Shown here piece after piece: positions 51,028-59,348 of a stretch of DNA of 64,000 nucleotides. Source of the stretch: Desulfobacteraceae bacterium (lineage in GTDB: Bacteria; Desulfobacterota; Desulfobacteria; Desulfobacterales; Desulfosalsimonadaceae); assembly GCA_014237465.1 (NCBI GenBank), contig JABZFM010000007.1, positions 186,001 through 250,000 of the forward strand. Direction: 5' to 3'. How positions within the stretch are numbered: position 1 is the first letter of the stretch; each line of letters opens with the position of its first letter. The notes below the pieces were generated by a model, which saw only the letters and a list, made by a program, of their open reading frames with translations, did not search any database and was not told the DNA's origin. The translations under genes were made by a program, and so were the position numbers.

Positions 51028-51927
51028 TTAAATAACAGTAGACAGAAACACAGTACCGATGACAGTCAATGCCAATCCGCCAACCACCTTCATCACATTT
51101 TCCACCAGAATTATCCGGTCCGGTTTTTTTGAAACAACCGCCAGTGAAACCGATTTTCCGGATACGGCCAGCATGACCACAATTGACACAGTCAGCGCCA
51201 TTCCCATGGAAATGGCAATCCCCAAAACAACGCCCAGTATGATTAAATCCATGGACAGCGCAAACAGCATGACCATCACCACGCCGGGACATGGAATACA
51301 ACCAACCACTAAAGCTGAAATGACCGGATGAGCATCCTGCCGATTTATATTCGATTGGGAAATGCATCGGTTTTTATTAAGTCCCTTTATCAAATGATAC
51401 ATACCATATGAAAATATCCCCACACCAAAACAGGTGATGATGCTGTAACTGATGAGTTGCGTTATATGTGTGACATTTTCAAGGTTTTTAATAATATTCG
51501 CTTGTAAAATAACACGAACAAAAAGCACAAAAAGAATACCGGAAAACCCGTGAAAAAGCGCCATGCAATTCCCAAATACCAGACCATTAACGTATGACGG
51601 GCGTTGCGATAAAACGTATGTCAATGCCAGGGCTTTACCATGCCCGGGACCGACCGCATGAATGACGCCATAGGCAAATGCCGCCATAATAAGAAATAAT
51701 AATGGCTTCATGCTTCGGGTCGATTTTGCCTCCCGAACCAGCATGGACATCTTTTCTTTTAATTGATGCTGCCAGATAATGATTTTTACAAACAGCTTGC
51801 TTTTAAATGCCGGTGCGGGGGCGGCATGCTGATTTTCCGTCTTGGCTGTAAACGGATTATTGGCGCCTGATGAAACGGCCATTAAAACAAATATGAATAA
51901 AATAAGAATGATTTTAGCTGAGTTCAT
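51028..51927 (-). CDS. NicO/RcnA-type nickel-cobalt (or related) transporter
   Basis: From ATG 51927, overlapping the previous stop as ATGA, the 299-residue protein has about six helices with HAVGPGHGKALALTY, NCMALFHGFSGILFVLF and VVGCIPCPGVVMVMLFALS, the NicO family motifs. The HAVGPGHGKA segment supplies metal-coordinating His residues. Family members move Ni or Co ions across the inner membrane. A soluble periplasmic loop follows the first helix (AKTENQHAAPAPAF). It is paired with a DUF1007 protein (51924-52550), the usual partner, and downstream of a DtxR-type regulator on the same strand. Confidence 0.87.
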   Translation of the reverse strand: MNSAKIILILFIFVLMAVSSGANNPFTAKTENQHAAPAPAFKSKLFVKIIIWQHQLKEKMSMLVREAKSTRSMKPLLFLIMAAFAYGVIHAVGPGHGKALALTYVLSQRPSYVNGLVFGNCMALFHGFSGILFVLFVRVILQANIIKNLENVTHITQLISYSIITCFGVGIFSYGMYHLIKGLNKNRCISQSNINRQDAHPVISALVVGCIPCPGVVMVMLFALSMDLIILGVVLGIAISMGMALTVSIVVMLAVSGKSVSLAVVSKKPDRIILVENVMKVVGGLALTVIGTVFLSTVI

Positions 51928-52550
51928 TGCTTTGTGCGAAAATCCAGAAATAACGCCCAAGGGTTCACCATGTCAAAGTATATGGATGTTGACTTGTCTT
52001 CCCGTATCGCTGCCTTCACTTCAAACAATTCATTATTTTCCAGCACGGCAGGATCTTTTTTCTTAAACAAAATAGCACTGTAATAAGACGGATCATAGGT
52101 GGCAACAATGATTTGTTTAAAATTGGAAATGGCCCTCACATGGCAGGGAACGAAAAATGTATAAATCAATTCACCGTTATCCAAGATGGCTGAAAAGTCT
52201 TTAATAAACTTCACTTCAAACGGTTTGCCGTCAATTTTTACAAATATAAAATAATTATATTCAGAAATATATGAAAAGGCCTCATCTTTCACGACTGCCA
52301 CTTCATCTTTTTCCAGAAAACCGTTTTGATTTCTATCATAATCAGCCGCAATCATAGACGAAAACATATCACCAAATTCCCAGCGGATTTTAAAACCCGC
52401 CAGTCCCTTGTCATCAAAAACAGAAATGATCTGCTGCGTCATAAATACATGCGGGTGGGAAAAAGACGTATTGCTAAAGACTGTCAAAAGGACAAGGCAA
52501 ATAAAAGATACAATCAAAATTTTTATTTTTTGTTGTCCGGTTCTATTCAT
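51924..52550 (-). CDS. DUF1007 periplasmic protein, partner of the NicO transporter
   Basis: From ATG 52550 the 208-residue protein has a signal peptide (KIKILIVSFICLVLLTVF, cleavage near SFS-H) and begins mature as HPHVFMTQQI, the start typical of DUF1007 proteins. A DYDRNQNGFLEKDE segment resembles an EF-hand calcium loop. DUF1007 proteins are encoded with NicO-type transporters and are thought to act as periplasmic metal-binding components. Upstream in-frame starts at 52586 or 52634 would lie inside the DtxR gene. The end overlaps the transporter start by four bases. Confidence 0.82.
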   Translation of the reverse strand: MNRTGQQKIKILIVSFICLVLLTVFSNTSFSHPHVFMTQQIISVFDDKGLAGFKIRWEFGDMFSSMIAADYDRNQNGFLEKDEVAVVKDEAFSYISEYNYFIFVKIDGKPFEVKFIKDFSAILDNGELIYTFFVPCHVRAISNFKQIIVATYDPSYYSAILFKKKDPAVLENNELFEVKAAIREDKSTSIYFDMVNPWALFLDFRTKQ

Positions 52551-52578
52551 ATGTATACCCGGTAGCAAAACATCGGCT

Positions 52579-53109
52579 TCATTCATGCGCATCCATGGTT
52601 CCGGCCTTTTTCCGGTGCCGCGCCAAACAGACACTCAGGCACTGATCGCATTGTTCCCAGTCGTGCCGCTTCGAGGAACAGTGCGCAGTAAAATTCTCCA
52701 GCCAATCCGGTCCGGTTCTCGGGCACGAATGAATATAATCAAAAAAGCACATCAGCCGATCCATGGTCTGTTCATCAATCACATGCTCCATGCGACAGGC
52801 GGTGGCGTCTGCGGTTTCTGCGTCCACCTGCAGCACCTGATACAGAAAATCCCTCAAACCGGCATGTCGTCGTGTGATTTCACGGGCGATCTTTTCCCCC
52901 TTTGGAGTTAAGGTAATATAACTGTAAGGAGAATAATTGACCAGCCCCTTTTCTTCTAAGCTTTTCAAGGCGCCCGTCACCGAACCGCGTTTGATATCCA
53001 GCCGTTCGGCAATATTTTTGGCCCGGGCCACTTTATTGGTTTTTTCCAGGTCCAGAATGACTTCCAGGTAATCTTCCAGACTTTCTGACAATCCACTGCC
53101 TTTTTTCAT
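52579..53109 (-). CDS. DtxR/MntR family metal-dependent transcriptional repressor
   Basis: The 176-residue protein has the DtxR N-terminal winged helix (LSESLEDYLEVILDLEKTNK, then AKNIAERLDIKRGSVTGALK) and the dimerisation/metal domain with ITRRHAGLRDFLYQVLQVD and CRMEHVIDEQTMDRLMCFFD, including the E, H and C ligands of the metal site. A cysteine-rich end (CSSKRHDWEQCDQCLSVC) is added and could bind metal. DtxR-type repressors bind DNA with Fe(II) or Mn(II). It is divergent from feoAB, with 161 bases between, so it most likely controls feo and itself. A palindrome lies inside its own promoter. Confidence 0.9.
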   Translation of the reverse strand: MKKGSGLSESLEDYLEVILDLEKTNKVARAKNIAERLDIKRGSVTGALKSLEEKGLVNYSPYSYITLTPKGEKIAREITRRHAGLRDFLYQVLQVDAETADATACRMEHVIDEQTMDRLMCFFDYIHSCPRTGPDWLENFTAHCSSKRHDWEQCDQCLSVCLARHRKKAGTMDAHE

Positions 53110-53135
53110 TATTCCCCCGTCATTATTTTCTTTAA

Positions 53136-53164
53136 AATCTACAACTGCTTACATAGTAAGTCAA
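53136..53164 (-). promoter_or_regulatory. dtxR-like gene promoter with internal palindrome
   Basis: On the minus strand TTGACT (53164-53159) and TAGATT (53141-53136) are 17 bases apart. CTTACATAGTAAG (53148-53160) is a perfect palindrome with five-base arms lying between the two boxes, a good place for self-repression. Confidence 0.5.
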
Positions 53165-53195
53165 TGCGAAATATATATATATTTTAAAAAAAGTC

Positions 53196-53228
53196 TTGAC
53201 TCGCATATTTTGTTTGGCATAACTAACT
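53196..53228 (+). promoter_or_regulatory. feoA promoter with imperfect palindrome
   Basis: TTGACT (53196-53201) is followed after 16 bases by CATAAC (53218-53223). GTTTGGCATAACTAAC (53213-53228) is a partly symmetrical sequence over the -10 that could be an iron-box type operator. Confidence 0.45.
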
Positions 53229-53270
53229 TTTTTATAAATTATAAACTTTTTTTATAACAAAGGAGGCACC

Positions 53271-53513
53271 ATGCAAAAACTGGGCATGAGACAAATGAAA
53301 AAAAAACAATCAGGGACCATTACATCCATTTTAGCTGATGGTGAACTTGGCAGGCGGATTCGCGACATGGGACTGGTTCCGGGAACAAAAATACAAATTA
53401 TGGGGCGGGCTCCTTTATATGATCCTGTTGCTTTGCGGGCCATGGGATTTACATTAACGCTTCGCAACAACGAAGCAAACTACATTATAGTGGAAGTGGA
53501 GGAAGCAAAATGA
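53271..53513 (+). CDS. feoA: Ferrous iron transport protein A
   Basis: The 80-residue protein is an SH3-like FeoA: GTITSILADGELGRRIRDMG, LVPGTKIQIMGRAPLYDPVA and LRNNEANYIIVEVEE. FeoA assists FeoB in Fe(II) uptake, probably by acting on its cytosolic domain. AAGGAGG precedes the ATG. It overlaps feoB by four bases (ATGA), the standard operon arrangement. It is divergent from the DtxR-type regulator. Confidence 0.95.
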   Translation: MQKLGMRQMKKKQSGTITSILADGELGRRIRDMGLVPGTKIQIMGRAPLYDPVALRAMGFTLTLRNNEANYIIVEVEEAK

Positions 53514-55732
53514 ATGCAACCATCGCATTGGCCGGAAATCCGAATTCCGGCAAAACCACACTGTTTAATGAGCTGACCGGCGCTCGCCAACATGTGGGAA
53601 ATTACCCTGGTGTTACGGTTGAAAAAAAGGAAGGGACATACAAGCAGGACGACATAAGCCTGAAAATTGTCGACCTTCCGGGAACCTATTCATTAACCGC
53701 CTATTCTTTAGAAGAGGTTGTGGCCAGGGATTTTCTGGTGCAGGAAAAGCCGGAAACGGTCATCGATATTGTTGATGCGTCAAATTTAGAACGCAATCTG
53801 TATCTTATGTTGCAATTTATGGAACTCGGTATTCCGGTATGCATGGCGTTGAATATGATCGATGTCTCTGAAAAAAGGGGGATCGAGATAGACACAAAAA
53901 AGCTTTCCGAGCTGCTCGGCATCCCGGTTGTTCCGACAATTGCCAGAACCGGCAAAGGCAAACAGGAACTGATGAAAGCTGCCGCTGATCTTGTGGGCAG
54001 CAACACAAAGCCTTTGCCCCTGGAAATTTCGTATGGGGATGATATTGACAATGCCCTTGCTGAAATGGAAGTGATGATCACGGATGCCATGTTTTTAACC
54101 CAGACCTATCCCGCCCGCTGGACTGCTTTAAAATATCTGGAAAATGACGAACAGATTCGATCGATCGGAGACGCCAAAAACCCCGGACTTTCCGCAAAAC
54201 TGAAAAAAATCACCGACAGGGTATCCAGTCATATTTCAAACACCTTAAATACCTATCCGGAAGCCGTGATCGCGGACCATCGGTATGGATATATCCGGTC
54301 TATCATACGCCAGGATGTCATCACGTATCAGCAGGACCAGGACCGACTGCGCATATCCGACAAAATCGACAGGATCGTAACAAACCGCTTTGCGGGCCCA
54401 CTGCTCATGATCGCAATAATTTTCGGACTTTATCAGTTCACGTTCACTTACAGTGAAACGCCTGTGGGATGGCTGGAAAGCTTTTTCGGTTGGGTCGGCG
54501 GAATAGCCGAGACGAACCTGCCGGATGGACTGGTAAAATCACTTATTATATCCGGCATTATTGACGGGGTTGGCGGTGTGCTCGGATTTGTGCCGCTGAT
54601 CATGTTCATGTTTCTCGGCATCTCCCTGCTGGAAGACTCCGGATATTTAGCAAGGGTGGCTTTCATGCTTGACCGGGTATTCCGGATTTTCGGACTCCAC
54701 GGCAGTTCCGTCATGGCATTTATTGTGTCCGGAGGAATTGCCGGCGGGTGCGCCGTACCCGGCGTAATGGCAACCCGGACGTTAAAATCACCCAAAGAGC
54801 GCCTGGCCACATTGTTGACTGTTCCGTTTATGAACTGCGGTGCCAAACTTCCTGTTTTTGTCCTGCTGATCGCTGCTTTTTTTGCAGAAAATAAAGCGAT
54901 GATGATGTTCATCATTACATTGATTGCCTGGGGGGGCGCACTCCTGGCGGCCAAGTTCCTGCGAATGACCGTAATTAAAGGCGCCTCGACCCCGTTTATC
55001 ATGGAGCTTCCCCCTTATCATTTGCCCACGTTTAAAGGCTTGGCCATCCACACCTGGGAAAGGACCTGGCAATATATTAAAAAAGCAGGGACCGTGATTC
55101 TGGGAATCTCAATTATTCTGTGGGCCATGATGACATTTCCGGGGTTGCCGGAAACGCAAACCCAAATTTTTGAGCAGCAGCGGCAAACATTACTGTCAGC
55201 GGCTCCTTCCGCGGTTGTTGCTGAAATAGAGGCCCCAGATGGCAAAAAAGACGATGAAACAGAAATATCAGAACCTGCACAACAACTTAACGATAAGCTG
55301 CTTGCTGTTGACAGGGTTGAAGCGGAAACGGCTCTGAAACATTCCATTGCCGGCCGATTCGGAACAGCACTGGAAGGTCTGACGCAATTTGCAGGATTTG
55401 ACTGGCGCACCAATATCGCTTTGGTGGGCGGTTTTGCCGCAAAGGAAGTTGTCGTGTCAACACTCGGCACCGCTTATTCTCTGGGCGAAGTCGATCCTGA
55501 AGAAATCGGGTCTCTGTCCGATGTGCTGGCAAATGATCCCGGCTGGAATCCCCTGGTTGCATTTTCCCTGATCATTTTCACCATTTTTTATGCCCCGTGT
55601 TTTGTGGCGGTGGTCTGTATTGCCCGTGAAGCCGGATCATGGAAGTGGGGCGCTTTTTCCATGGTGTTTAACACAGTCATTGCCTTTATCCTTTCGATAA
55701 CGGTTTATCAAATCGGATCAATCATACTGTAG
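53510..55732 (+). CDS. feoB: Ferrous iron transporter B
   Basis: The 740-residue protein carries a G domain at the N-terminus with G1 GNPNSGKTTLFNEL (residues 8-21), G3 DLPGTYSLTAYSLEE and G4 NMID, a helical GDI spacer, and a membrane part with two Gate domains (GGIAGGCAVPGVMATRTLKS and VGGFAAKEVVVSTLG). It imports Fe(II) across the inner membrane. A hydrophilic loop of about 70 residues near 560-630 (EAPDGKKDDETEISEPAQQL) is larger than usual for the family. The stop codon lies in the first of three 11-bp direct repeats. Confidence 0.96.
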   Translation: MNATIALAGNPNSGKTTLFNELTGARQHVGNYPGVTVEKKEGTYKQDDISLKIVDLPGTYSLTAYSLEEVVARDFLVQEKPETVIDIVDASNLERNLYLMLQFMELGIPVCMALNMIDVSEKRGIEIDTKKLSELLGIPVVPTIARTGKGKQELMKAAADLVGSNTKPLPLEISYGDDIDNALAEMEVMITDAMFLTQTYPARWTALKYLENDEQIRSIGDAKNPGLSAKLKKITDRVSSHISNTLNTYPEAVIADHRYGYIRSIIRQDVITYQQDQDRLRISDKIDRIVTNRFAGPLLMIAIIFGLYQFTFTYSETPVGWLESFFGWVGGIAETNLPDGLVKSLIISGIIDGVGGVLGFVPLIMFMFLGISLLEDSGYLARVAFMLDRVFRIFGLHGSSVMAFIVSGGIAGGCAVPGVMATRTLKSPKERLATLLTVPFMNCGAKLPVFVLLIAAFFAENKAMMMFIITLIAWGGALLAAKFLRMTVIKGASTPFIMELPPYHLPTFKGLAIHTWERTWQYIKKAGTVILGISIILWAMMTFPGLPETQTQIFEQQRQTLLSAAPSAVVAEIEAPDGKKDDETEISEPAQQLNDKLLAVDRVEAETALKHSIAGRFGTALEGLTQFAGFDWRTNIALVGGFAAKEVVVSTLGTAYSLGEVDPEEIGSLSDVLANDPGWNPLVAFSLIIFTIFYAPCFVAVVCIAREAGSWKWGAFSMVFNTVIAFILSITVYQIGSIIL

Positions 55733-55756
55733 GCATACTGTAGGCATACTGTAGGA
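55724..55756 (+). repeat. Three tandem 11-bp repeats over the feoB stop codon
   Basis: The unit CATACTGTAGG occurs three times in a row (55724-55756) and the first copy contains the feoB TAG. Each unit supplies another in-phase or shifted TAG, and the last runs into the GGAGG ribosome site of the next gene, so the repeat number sets the spacing between the two genes. Confidence 0.75.
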
Positions 55757-55763
55757 GGCGGGT

Positions 55764-55943
55764 ATGGATATCATTATTGTGTCGATTATCATTGCCGCGG
55801 CGGCCTTGTATATTGGGAATATATTTTTTCAAAAATTCAAGGCGGCCCGGTCGGGAAAAAGCGGTTGCGGCTGTTCAACATGCCCTGAAGGCAAGAACTG
55901 CAATGCCGCCTACCCCTCATCAAATAACAGCTTAAACCAATAA
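55764..55943 (+). CDS. FeoB-associated Cys-rich membrane protein
   Basis: A 59-residue protein starts at ATG 55764 behind GGAGGCGG. It has one N-terminal helix (IIIVSIIIAAAALYIGNIFF) and a short tail with GCGCSTCPEGKNC, four cysteines close together. This is the layout of the small FeoB-associated Cys-rich membrane proteins (FeoC-replacing) that follow feoB in many bacteria. It probably binds iron or a cluster at the membrane face. It ends 42 bases before the LbtU-like porin gene. Confidence 0.9.
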   Translation: MDIIIVSIIIAAAALYIGNIFFQKFKAARSGKSGCGCSTCPEGKNCNAAYPSSNNSLNQ

Positions 55944-55985
55944 TTAACTATTTAATCTTTAACAAATTACTAGGGAGATAAAGTA

Positions 55986-57101
55986 ATGAAAAAAACAATT
56001 ACCATACTAATGTTGTGTCTGATGTTCGGGTGCGTCACCAGTTTTTCAGCTTATGCCGAAGATACCGCTGACACTGAATTGTTACAACGGATACAAAAAC
56101 TGGAAGAAAGCCAAAAACTTTTTATTTTATCCGGCGGATGGCTTGACCGCATCACAATCAGCGGTGTCCTGGAGGCAGAGGCTGGTTTTGCAAGTACTGA
56201 CTTTGCAGATCCGAATGAAGAGGACACGAATGAAAGCAGTGTGGCATTAGCGACTATGGAGCTGGGTGTTGACGCTGAAATTTCGGATAATATCAGCGGC
56301 CATGTACTTTTTCTGTGGGAAGAAGAAGACCCTGTAAATCTTGACGAAGGCGTTATTACAATTTCAGGTGAAGATACACCCTTATTTTTATCTGCCGGGA
56401 AAATGTATGTACCATTTGGAAATTTTGAATCCACCATGATTTCCGATCCACTTACACTTGAACTGGGTGAAACCGGAGAATCGGCAATCCAGGTTGGATT
56501 TGAATCAGAGGGATTTTATGGATCGGCATACGTTTTTAACGGTGATATTGATGAAGCCGGAGATGACAGCCATATCGACAATTTCGGCGCAAATGCTGGT
56601 TTTTCAATAGAAAATGATGGTTTTTGCCTGGATGCGGGAGTCAGCTATATTAACAACATGCTCGATTCCGACGGCCTTGGCGAATGGGCTGAAGAAACAA
56701 TGGATACGGACGGGACGGGACTGAAAGATTATGTCGGCGGGTTTGGCGCACACGTTACCGTAAATACCGGTCCGGTAACGTTGATCGGAGAGTATATTAC
56801 AATGATAGATGATCCTGAGTTTGTTTCTGATGCAGGTGTTACTGCTAAAGGAGAAAAAATTGCAGCGTATAATGCGGAAGTGGCTTTCGCATTTGATCTG
56901 GCCGGAAAAGAGGCCGCAATTGGCTTAGCTTACCAGGGAACGAGCGATTCCGGTGATTTTCTGCCTGAAACGCGAATTGTGGGAGCAATCGGTGTGGGTA
57001 TTTTCGACAGCACTACACTTGCACTGGAATATGCGCATGATGAATTTGAAAATGATGACAAAGCAGATGTTATAACCGCCCAGCTTGCTATTGAATTCTA
57101 A
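55986..57101 (+). CDS. LbtU family outer membrane porin
   Basis: The 371-residue protein has a signal peptide (ITILMLCLMFGCVTSFSAYA), a short coiled start (ELLQRIQKLEESQKL) and a beta-barrel with many alternating hydrophobic strands ending in DVITAQLAIEF, an outer membrane C-terminus with terminal Phe. The ISGVLEAEAGF, then SAGKMYVPFGNFESTMISDP and LELGETGESAIQVGFESEGF blocks match the LbtU siderophore porin family, which takes up ligands without TonB. It is in the feo transcription unit, so ferric or ferrous iron complexes are the likely cargo. Strongly acidic, as expected for a cation-passing pore. Confidence 0.85.
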   Translation: MKKTITILMLCLMFGCVTSFSAYAEDTADTELLQRIQKLEESQKLFILSGGWLDRITISGVLEAEAGFASTDFADPNEEDTNESSVALATMELGVDAEISDNISGHVLFLWEEEDPVNLDEGVITISGEDTPLFLSAGKMYVPFGNFESTMISDPLTLELGETGESAIQVGFESEGFYGSAYVFNGDIDEAGDDSHIDNFGANAGFSIENDGFCLDAGVSYINNMLDSDGLGEWAEETMDTDGTGLKDYVGGFGAHVTVNTGPVTLIGEYITMIDDPEFVSDAGVTAKGEKIAAYNAEVAFAFDLAGKEAAIGLAYQGTSDSGDFLPETRIVGAIGVGIFDSTTLALEYAHDEFENDDKADVITAQLAIEF

Positions 57102-57142
57102 TATGATTTGGCTCCGGAGCGAAAGCCTAAAAGGAGGATTAT

Positions 57143-57391
57143 ATAGGAAAATTAGTTGATGACCTGGGACATATTAAATCGGATATCCAGCATATCCATG
57201 ATGATGTTGAACATTTGGGAAAAGACCTTAAGACGCTTGCTGAAAAAGCAGGGCTAAAAGAAGAGGAAATGCCCGGTTTGGCAGACCTGAAAGACCACCT
57301 GAAAGATCTTAATGCCCACACCCATGACGTGATGAGCCATGTGGCGCATGTTGAAACAGAAATGAAGCTTGAAGATAAACTAAACAAATAA
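57143..57391 (+). CDS. Small His-rich helical protein with ATA as apparent start codon
   Basis: A frame of 82 residues runs to TAA 57389. It reads GKLVDDLGHIKSDIQHIHDD, VEHLGKDLKTLAEKAGLKEE and DHLKDLNAHTHDVMSHVAHV, an amphipathic coiled coil with ten His. The triplet ATA at 57143 lies five bases after a perfect AGGAGG (57132-57137), exactly where a start codon should be; no ATG, GTG or TTG is available before residue 44. Either ATA is used or the start has mutated from ATG. It follows the LbtU-like porin by 41 bases and lies in an iron-related region, so metal binding by the His is possible. Confidence 0.6.
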   Translation: MGKLVDDLGHIKSDIQHIHDDVEHLGKDLKTLAEKAGLKEEEMPGLADLKDHLKDLNAHTHDVMSHVAHVETEMKLEDKLNK

Positions 57392-57449
57392 CATCAAGCT
57401 ATAGATTCCGCTCCGGAGCCACTTATAAAGGTATATATTTTTTTGCCAT

Positions 57450-57490
57450 AAAGTTAGGCCTTGCTAACAATTTCTAGCAAAGCTAACTTT
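57450..57490 (+). promoter_or_regulatory. Large inverted repeat, possible iron-regulator site, before the DUF2325 gene
   Basis: AAAGTTAG (57450-57457) pairs with CTAACTTT (57483-57490) and TTGCTA (57461-57466) with TAGCAA (57475-57480), leaving an eight-base loop. The half GTTAGGCCTTGCTAAC also reads as a palindrome with GTTAG/CTAAC arms. The sequence CTAACTTT is shared with the feoA promoter at 53223-53230. It ends just before the ribosome site of the 57508 gene, so it could be an operator or an RNA hairpin blocking translation. Confidence 0.5.
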
Positions 57491-57507
57491 ACAGAAAGGA
57501 AGTTCTC

Positions 57508-58764
57508 ATGACTGCATACACAAAGCATAATATACCAAAAAATATCTCCATAGAAGAAATCTGTACAAACCATCAGCGCAAACGAATCTGGGAGTTTTAT
57601 TCCCCTCTGAAGTGCCCGGTTGCCGGCTTGTGTCTTTCCATAGAGGAACACAAAAGAATATTAAAAAAATGCGGATTTTCAATTAAAGGCCTGAATCACT
57701 ACGAACTGCACCAGGCCGTCATGAATTATTTGGACGATGAAAACCGGGTATCGCTGAAAGTGGATCGATTTCTAAATCACAAATATCGTTCTGATTTATC
57801 CGATGTTGGAAAATTAAATGAAGAAGAATTTATGAAGTCCTGGAAGGATCGAATGGAATCAGGCCGTATTAACGGGATATTCTGGGTGGCAGCCGGCAGG
57901 CATGATCTTTGTGAAAAATCGCTTGCCGGAATATACGGTGATATGCACATGGCAGGCCATACCGGTGTGTCAAAACTGATGAATGCAAAACAGGACCTGG
58001 AACGACAGAGCAAATCACATCAAAAAACGGCCAGGCTTCTCAGGCAGGAGAAACAGCAGACGCACTCTTTAAAAGGGAGCATATCGTTAATAAAAACAGA
58101 ACTGCGTGACACGCGTATGCGCCTGGAACAATTCAAGTCTTTAAATAAACATAAAAAACCGGATGCATCCCAAAAAGAAAAAAGCCCGTTTGAGAATGAA
58201 AATAGAATTCTGCGGAAAAAACTCAATGAAACTGAACGGGAAAATATCCATTTGACTGATCAAAACCGTAATCTGGAACGGGAAAAGAGAAGCCTTGAGA
58301 TTGACTTTTTTACTATCCAATCCACCAATCAAAGGCTTGCCAGTGAAATAAAAGACCTTCTTTATCAAATAGGATCGATCTTTGAATGTAGTACCCAATG
58401 TGAGAATCATTGTACAAAATTTCAGTTATGCACCAGGCGAATTCTTATTGTCGGCGGGATGAGTAAAATAAAGCATCTTTATCGTAATTTGATAGAGTCC
58501 TGCGGTGGGGAATTTGAATATCATGATGGTTACATGAAAGCCGGCATCAATAAGCTTGAGGCTCAGGTCGGACGTTCAGACCTTGTGCTTTGCCCGGTAA
58601 ACTGCAACAGCCACGGTGCATGCAAAAAAGTTAAATCATTATGTAAAAAACTGAATAAGCCGGTCAAAATGCTGCCGCAATCCAGTTTAAGCGTTATTTC
58701 AGAAGCATTAATAGAGAGCAGTACCGAGTGGATGATAGCCGGTAATAATGCGATTGCACAATAA
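57508..58764 (+). CDS. DUF2325 domain protein with central coiled coil
   Basis: The 418-residue protein has an N-terminal helical part with SPLKCPVAGLCLSIEE, a long coiled coil (about 150-285, heptads with K, E, R, L and a break at KKPDASQKEK) and a C-terminal DUF2325 domain: RRILIVGGMSKIKHLYRNLI, then SDLVLCPVNCNSHGACKKVK. DUF2325 proteins have a Rossmann-like fold and Cys/His residues and occur near metal and redox genes; their function is unknown. CxxxC patterns (CSTQCENHC) just before the domain suggest metal binding. The inverted repeat in its leader suggests iron-linked control. Confidence 0.82.
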   Translation: MTAYTKHNIPKNISIEEICTNHQRKRIWEFYSPLKCPVAGLCLSIEEHKRILKKCGFSIKGLNHYELHQAVMNYLDDENRVSLKVDRFLNHKYRSDLSDVGKLNEEEFMKSWKDRMESGRINGIFWVAAGRHDLCEKSLAGIYGDMHMAGHTGVSKLMNAKQDLERQSKSHQKTARLLRQEKQQTHSLKGSISLIKTELRDTRMRLEQFKSLNKHKKPDASQKEKSPFENENRILRKKLNETERENIHLTDQNRNLEREKRSLEIDFFTIQSTNQRLASEIKDLLYQIGSIFECSTQCENHCTKFQLCTRRILIVGGMSKIKHLYRNLIESCGGEFEYHDGYMKAGINKLEAQVGRSDLVLCPVNCNSHGACKKVKSLCKKLNKPVKMLPQSSLSVISEALIESSTEWMIAGNNAIAQ

Positions 58765-58805
58765 TCCGGACAAAACTATCTTCATAATTTTCAAAAGGAG
58801 GAAGC

Positions 58806-59171
58806 ATGAGCGCGAATTTTAAAATCCAGACCCATAAAACTAAAAATGATTTAAATATTGACCTTACCGGTGATTTTGACGGGGGTTCCGCATATGAATT
58901 GATTCATACGATTACCCGGCATGATTCCGGGACCGGCGCAATCGTGATCAACACGGACAAATTAGGGCATATTATACCATTTGGTCACCAGATGCTTGAT
59001 AAGCTGATCGGCATCAACAATATTTCCAGGCAGCGAATTTTCATGAAAGGCAAAAAATGCCGGCTTATGAAAATAGATGGGTGCGGACAGCTGATTTGCG
59101 GAAAAACCGGCAGTCCGTGCCAATGCACAGGAAAATGCCCGAATTGCATCATCGTGGATGAATTGCAGTAG
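58806..59171 (+). CDS. STAS-like protein with C-terminal cysteine-rich region, function unknown
   Basis: The 121-residue protein begins with a fold resembling small STAS domains (DLNIDLTGDFDGGSAYELIH and a strand AIVINTDKLG), then a segment IIPFGHQMLDKLIGINN and a cysteine-rich end CRLMKIDGCGQLICGKTGSP followed by CQCTGKCPNC, eight Cys in about 40 residues. STAS domains sense ligands or bind partner proteins; the Cys cluster could hold zinc or an Fe-S centre. AAAGGAGG precedes the ATG. It follows the DUF2325 gene by 41 bases and ends the metal-related region. I do not recognise the combination. Confidence 0.65.
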   Translation: MSANFKIQTHKTKNDLNIDLTGDFDGGSAYELIHTITRHDSGTGAIVINTDKLGHIIPFGHQMLDKLIGINNISRQRIFMKGKKCRLMKIDGCGQLICGKTGSPCQCTGKCPNCIIVDELQ

Positions 59172-59284
59172 AATCGACTTTATCCATTTTCATGAAACTG
59201 ACCCAAATAGAAGCAAAGATATGACATGAAAATTTGCCGAATTCTGCAAACATGATTACAATATTTGATAAGTGAAATAAATAA

Positions 59285-59313
59285 TTGGTCACTTTTTAAA
59301 CCCAGTGTATACT
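59285..59313 (+). promoter_or_regulatory. Strong promoter ahead of a 30-residue reading frame
   Basis: TTGGTC (59285-59290) and TATACT (59308-59313) are separated by 17 bases, followed 36 bases later by GAG and an ATG at 59349. Confidence 0.5.
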
Positions 59314-59348
59314 TGGAACTGTTATTTATACATCAAAAAAGAGATATT

